Source: DATADD01 sp046262355
Lineage (GTDB): Bacteria > Actinomycetota > CADDZG01 > WHSQ01
Assembly: GCA_046262355.1 (NCBI GenBank)
Contig: JBHEMX010000011.1
Span: 1 to 26,249 of the forward strand
Direction: 5' to 3'
Length of the DNA: 26,249 bases
The position numbers and the translations under genes are program-made. Below are positions 24,120 through 26,249 of this stretch, one piece after another. How positions within the stretch are numbered: the stretch's first letter is position 1; the number at the start of each line of letters is the position of its first letter. The notes under the pieces are model-generated. The model did no database searches. It had not been told where the DNA came from and saw nothing but the letters and a program-made list of their open reading frames with translations.

Positions 24120-26038
24120 ACCGCCTCTTCCTGCACGACCTCACCGCTGGCGAGCACGAGGCCGTCCTCACAGCGGGACTCGACCCTCCCGTCGGAGAAC
24201 TGCTGGTGATACAGCGCCGCGTACGCTCCGCCCTTGGTGAGTAGTTCGGAGTGGGATCCTCGCTCGATGATGCGCCCACGATCGAGGTAAAGGATCGTGT
24301 CGGCGGCAAGGATCGTGGACAGCCGGTGTGCGATCGCAAGCGTGGTGCGGCTCCTCATCAAGGGGGCGAGGGCCTGCTGCACGAGTCGCTCGGAGTGCGT
24401 GTCCAGCGCGCTCGTCGCCTCGTCGAGGATCAGCACGCGTGGATCCTTGAGGATCACGCGCGCGATCGCGAGCCGCTGCTTCTCGCCGCCGGACATCTTG
24501 TAGCCCCGCTCGCCCACCAGAGTGCCGTAACCGTCGGGCATCTCGAGGATGCGCTCGTGGATGTGCGCCGCTTGGGCCGCCGCCTCGATGTCCTCAGCGG
24601 TGGCCTCCATGTTGCCGTAGCGGAGGTTGTCGCCCACGGTTGCGTTGAACAGGTACGTCTCCTGCGTCACGAAGCCGACGATCTCGCCGAGCGACTCGAG
24701 TCGTATGTCGCGCACGTCGATCCCGTCGATGCGCAGGCTGCCTCGCTCGACGTCGTAGAGGCGCGGGAGCAGATAGGTGAGCGTCGTCTTGCCGGCGCCC
24801 GATGGGCCCACCAGAGCCACCAGCTCCCCGGGCCTGATCGAGAGATCGACCCCCGAGATCGTCCACAGCCTCTGACCCTCCACGCCCGGCCGCCCCTGGC
24901 GGTCGTAGCGGAACCACGCGTCCTCGATCCTGACCTCGCCTCGAGCCTCGCTCGCATCAAGCTCTATGGCCCCATCACGGTCCACGATGTCGCGCTCGAG
25001 GTCCAGGTACTCGAAGATGCGGTCGAACAGCGCAAGTCCCGACTGGACCTCGATGTTGACGTTGAGGAGCTGGCCCATGGGAAAGAACAGCCGGCTCTGA
25101 AGTGTCGTGAATGCGACGATCGTGCCCACGATCCGATCCGGCTGGCCCGTTATGGAGCCGCGTAGATAGAGGTAGCCCCCGAGCAGGTACACGAAGGCCG
25201 GCGTGACCGAGAAGAAGATCTGAACCAGGGAGAAGAAGCCGCGCCCAACCATCGTGCGCTTGATCTCGAGGCGCGACAGCCGTTGGTTCTCCTTGCTGAA
25301 ACGAGCGATCTCATAGGACTGCCGGCCGAAAGCCTTGGAGAGCAAGATGCCGGACACCGACAGCGTCTCCTGCATGATCGCCGTGAGATCGGCGAGAGAC
25401 TCTTGGGTCTGTCCGGAGACCTCTCTGCGGATCGCTCCGACCTTTCGGCTGAGCACGAGGAACAACGGCAAGATCGCAAGAGAGAGCAGGGTCAGCGGCC
25501 AGCTCAGCACCAGCATCGCCACCATCGTCGACGCGACGATGGTGATGTTGGACAGCAAGCTCGAAGCCGTGTCGGTGAGAACCGACTGCACGCCCCCGAC
25601 GTCATTGGATAGGCGCGACTGGATCTCTCCCGTACGCGTCGACGTGAAGAACTTGAGCGACATGTTCTGAAGATGTGAATAGAGCGAATTGCGAAGATCC
25701 TGCATCACCTTGAGACCGATCAGGTTGCTGGTGTAGGTCTGCCACAGGCCCAACCCTCCTGTAACGATCGGAGCGGCGATCATGGCGCTCGCGACGAGGA
25801 CGAGGAGCCGCAGACGCTCGCCCGGCGGCTCGTCCGCCGCAAGGATGACGTCGTCGAACACGACCTTGATGAGCAAGGGATTGATGAGCCCGAGCGCCGA
25901 CGTCATCAGGATCAGCACTGCGACGAGCGTCACCTTGGTGCGATAGGGACGGAAGGTGGCGACGATGCGCCGGAAGGTGCCGGGGCGCGCAGGGACCTCG
26001 GGCTGCTTGGGCGGTATCAGCTTCCTGGGAGCGGGCAT
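24116..26038 (-). CDS. ABC exporter, fused membrane and ATPase domains (MsbA-like)
   Basis: The 640-residue half-transporter has a membrane domain (about 35-330, with six hydrophobic segments) and a nucleotide-binding domain (about 365-615): Walker A GPSGAGKTT (411-419), Q-loop FVTQETYLFNATV, signature MSGGEKQR (515-522), Walker B VLILDEATSALD (535-546) and the H-loop AIAHRLSTI. It would work as a homodimer or with a partner; lipid, drug or peptide export is possible, and the cargo is not shown. A charged C-terminal tail of about 25 residues (ESRCEDGLVLASGEVVQEEAV) follows the domain. The neighbour SDR overlaps by ATGA. GATAAT lies 9 bases before ATG and may be the -10 box. Confidence 0.93.
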   Translation of the reverse strand: MPAPRKLIPPKQPEVPARPGTFRRIVATFRPYRTKVTLVAVLILMTSALGLINPLLIKVVFDDVILAADEPPGERLRLLVLVASAMIAAPIVTGGLGLWQTYTSNLIGLKVMQDLRNSLYSHLQNMSLKFFTSTRTGEIQSRLSNDVGGVQSVLTDTASSLLSNITIVASTMVAMLVLSWPLTLLSLAILPLFLVLSRKVGAIRREVSGQTQESLADLTAIMQETLSVSGILLSKAFGRQSYEIARFSKENQRLSRLEIKRTMVGRGFFSLVQIFFSVTPAFVYLLGGYLYLRGSITGQPDRIVGTIVAFTTLQSRLFFPMGQLLNVNIEVQSGLALFDRIFEYLDLERDIVDRDGAIELDASEARGEVRIEDAWFRYDRQGRPGVEGQRLWTISGVDLSIRPGELVALVGPSGAGKTTLTYLLPRLYDVERGSLRIDGIDVRDIRLESLGEIVGFVTQETYLFNATVGDNLRYGNMEATAEDIEAAAQAAHIHERILEMPDGYGTLVGERGYKMSGGEKQRLAIARVILKDPRVLILDEATSALDTHSERLVQQALAPLMRSRTTLAIAHRLSTILAADTILYLDRGRIIERGSHSELLTKGGAYAALYHQQFSDGRVESRCEDGLVLASGEVVQEEAV

Positions 26039-26107
26039 GGGTCCCCGATTATCGCCGAGCGGGCGGGTGACGGCGCCCGGCGCGAGGTACCAGCCACTCA
26101 GGCAGAT

Positions 26108-26249
26108 TCAACGGATGCGCAGAGCCACGACCACCCCGTCGCGCGTCGGCACGATCGTCGAGCGCCAATCGCCGTCCTCCGCGATCGCTCGGTTCGTACG
26201 ATCGATCGCCTCGGTATATCCCGGCCTGACGTCGGGCTCGTCTGAAGCC
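26108..26249 (-). CDS. Probable SAM-dependent O-methyltransferase (C-terminal end)
   Basis: Only the last 46 codons lie in the window, ending at TGA 26108. The tail AIDRTNRAIAEDGDWRSTI followed by VPTRDGVVVALRIR resembles the C-terminus of caffeoyl-CoA-type O-methyltransferases, where a helix and then a P-x-x-DG-x-x-V-A strand close the fold. The call rests on this tail alone. Confidence 0.45.
   Translation of the reverse strand, partial: ASDEPDVRPGYTEAIDRTNRAIAEDGDWRSTIVPTRDGVVVALRIR

Noticed and set aside
1..26249. CRISPR array, insertion sequence or phage genes
   Set aside because: No regularly spaced repeats, transposase, integrase or phage proteins were seen on either strand.

Overview
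The window is a 26 kb stretch of high-GC (roughly two-thirds G+C) bacterial chromosome, most likely from an uncultured actinobacterium (Actinomycetota). The arguments are the run of adjacent genes galU / moeA(glp-like) / moaC with a small GlpR/SepX-like membrane protein nearby, many GTG/TTG starts, and several genes that seem to be transcribed without a leader, with a TANNNT -10 box 6-8 bases before the start codon. The species cannot be named from the sequence alone.

Bases 1-7713 hold a class I lanthipeptide (RiPP) gene cluster. On the minus strand it reads lanC-like cyclase, full-length lanB-like dehydratase, a very short precursor gene with no previous call (2923-3096), then a SurA/PpiC-like putative maturation protein and a transporter with a C39 peptidase domain preceded by two cyclic-nucleotide-binding domains (cut by the window edge). 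A lanD-like cysteine decarboxylase lies on the plus strand, convergent with the precursor gene. The precursor ends in Gly-Gly followed by a 15-residue core, TTRFAARREGNAAYC, whose last residue is Cys, as LanD enzymes require. The logic would be: LanB dehydrates the two Thr, LanD decarboxylates the terminal Cys, the thioenolate closes on a dehydrobutyrine, and the C39 transporter cuts after Gly-Gly and exports. However, lanB (one frameshift), lanC (one frameshift and one in-frame TAG at its zinc motif) and the PpiC-like gene (one frameshift) are all broken as read here, so the cluster is either decaying or carries clustered sequence errors.

Bases 7975-9327 hold tRNA-Ala(CGC), whose 3' end faces the lanthipeptide cluster, a yezD-like (DUF2292) gene, and a 5'-truncated, frameshifted cysA (sulfate importer ATPase).

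From 9355 onward the genes are intact and look like core genome: a translin-family protein, a GlpR/SepX-like membrane protein, leucyl aminopeptidase, two small unknown proteins, DUF192 and DUF4177 proteins, then moaC, moeA/glp, galU and a HAMP-GAF-GGDEF diguanylate cyclase on the minus strand. Next come an FmdB zinc-ribbon protein, methylthioadenosine phosphorylase and undecaprenyl-diphosphatase (plus strand), the tldE-tldD pair (minus), a small unannotated helical protein with an apparent CTG start (plus), and an SDR dehydrogenase coupled to an ABC exporter (minus). The window ends in the C-terminus of a probable O-methyltransferase.
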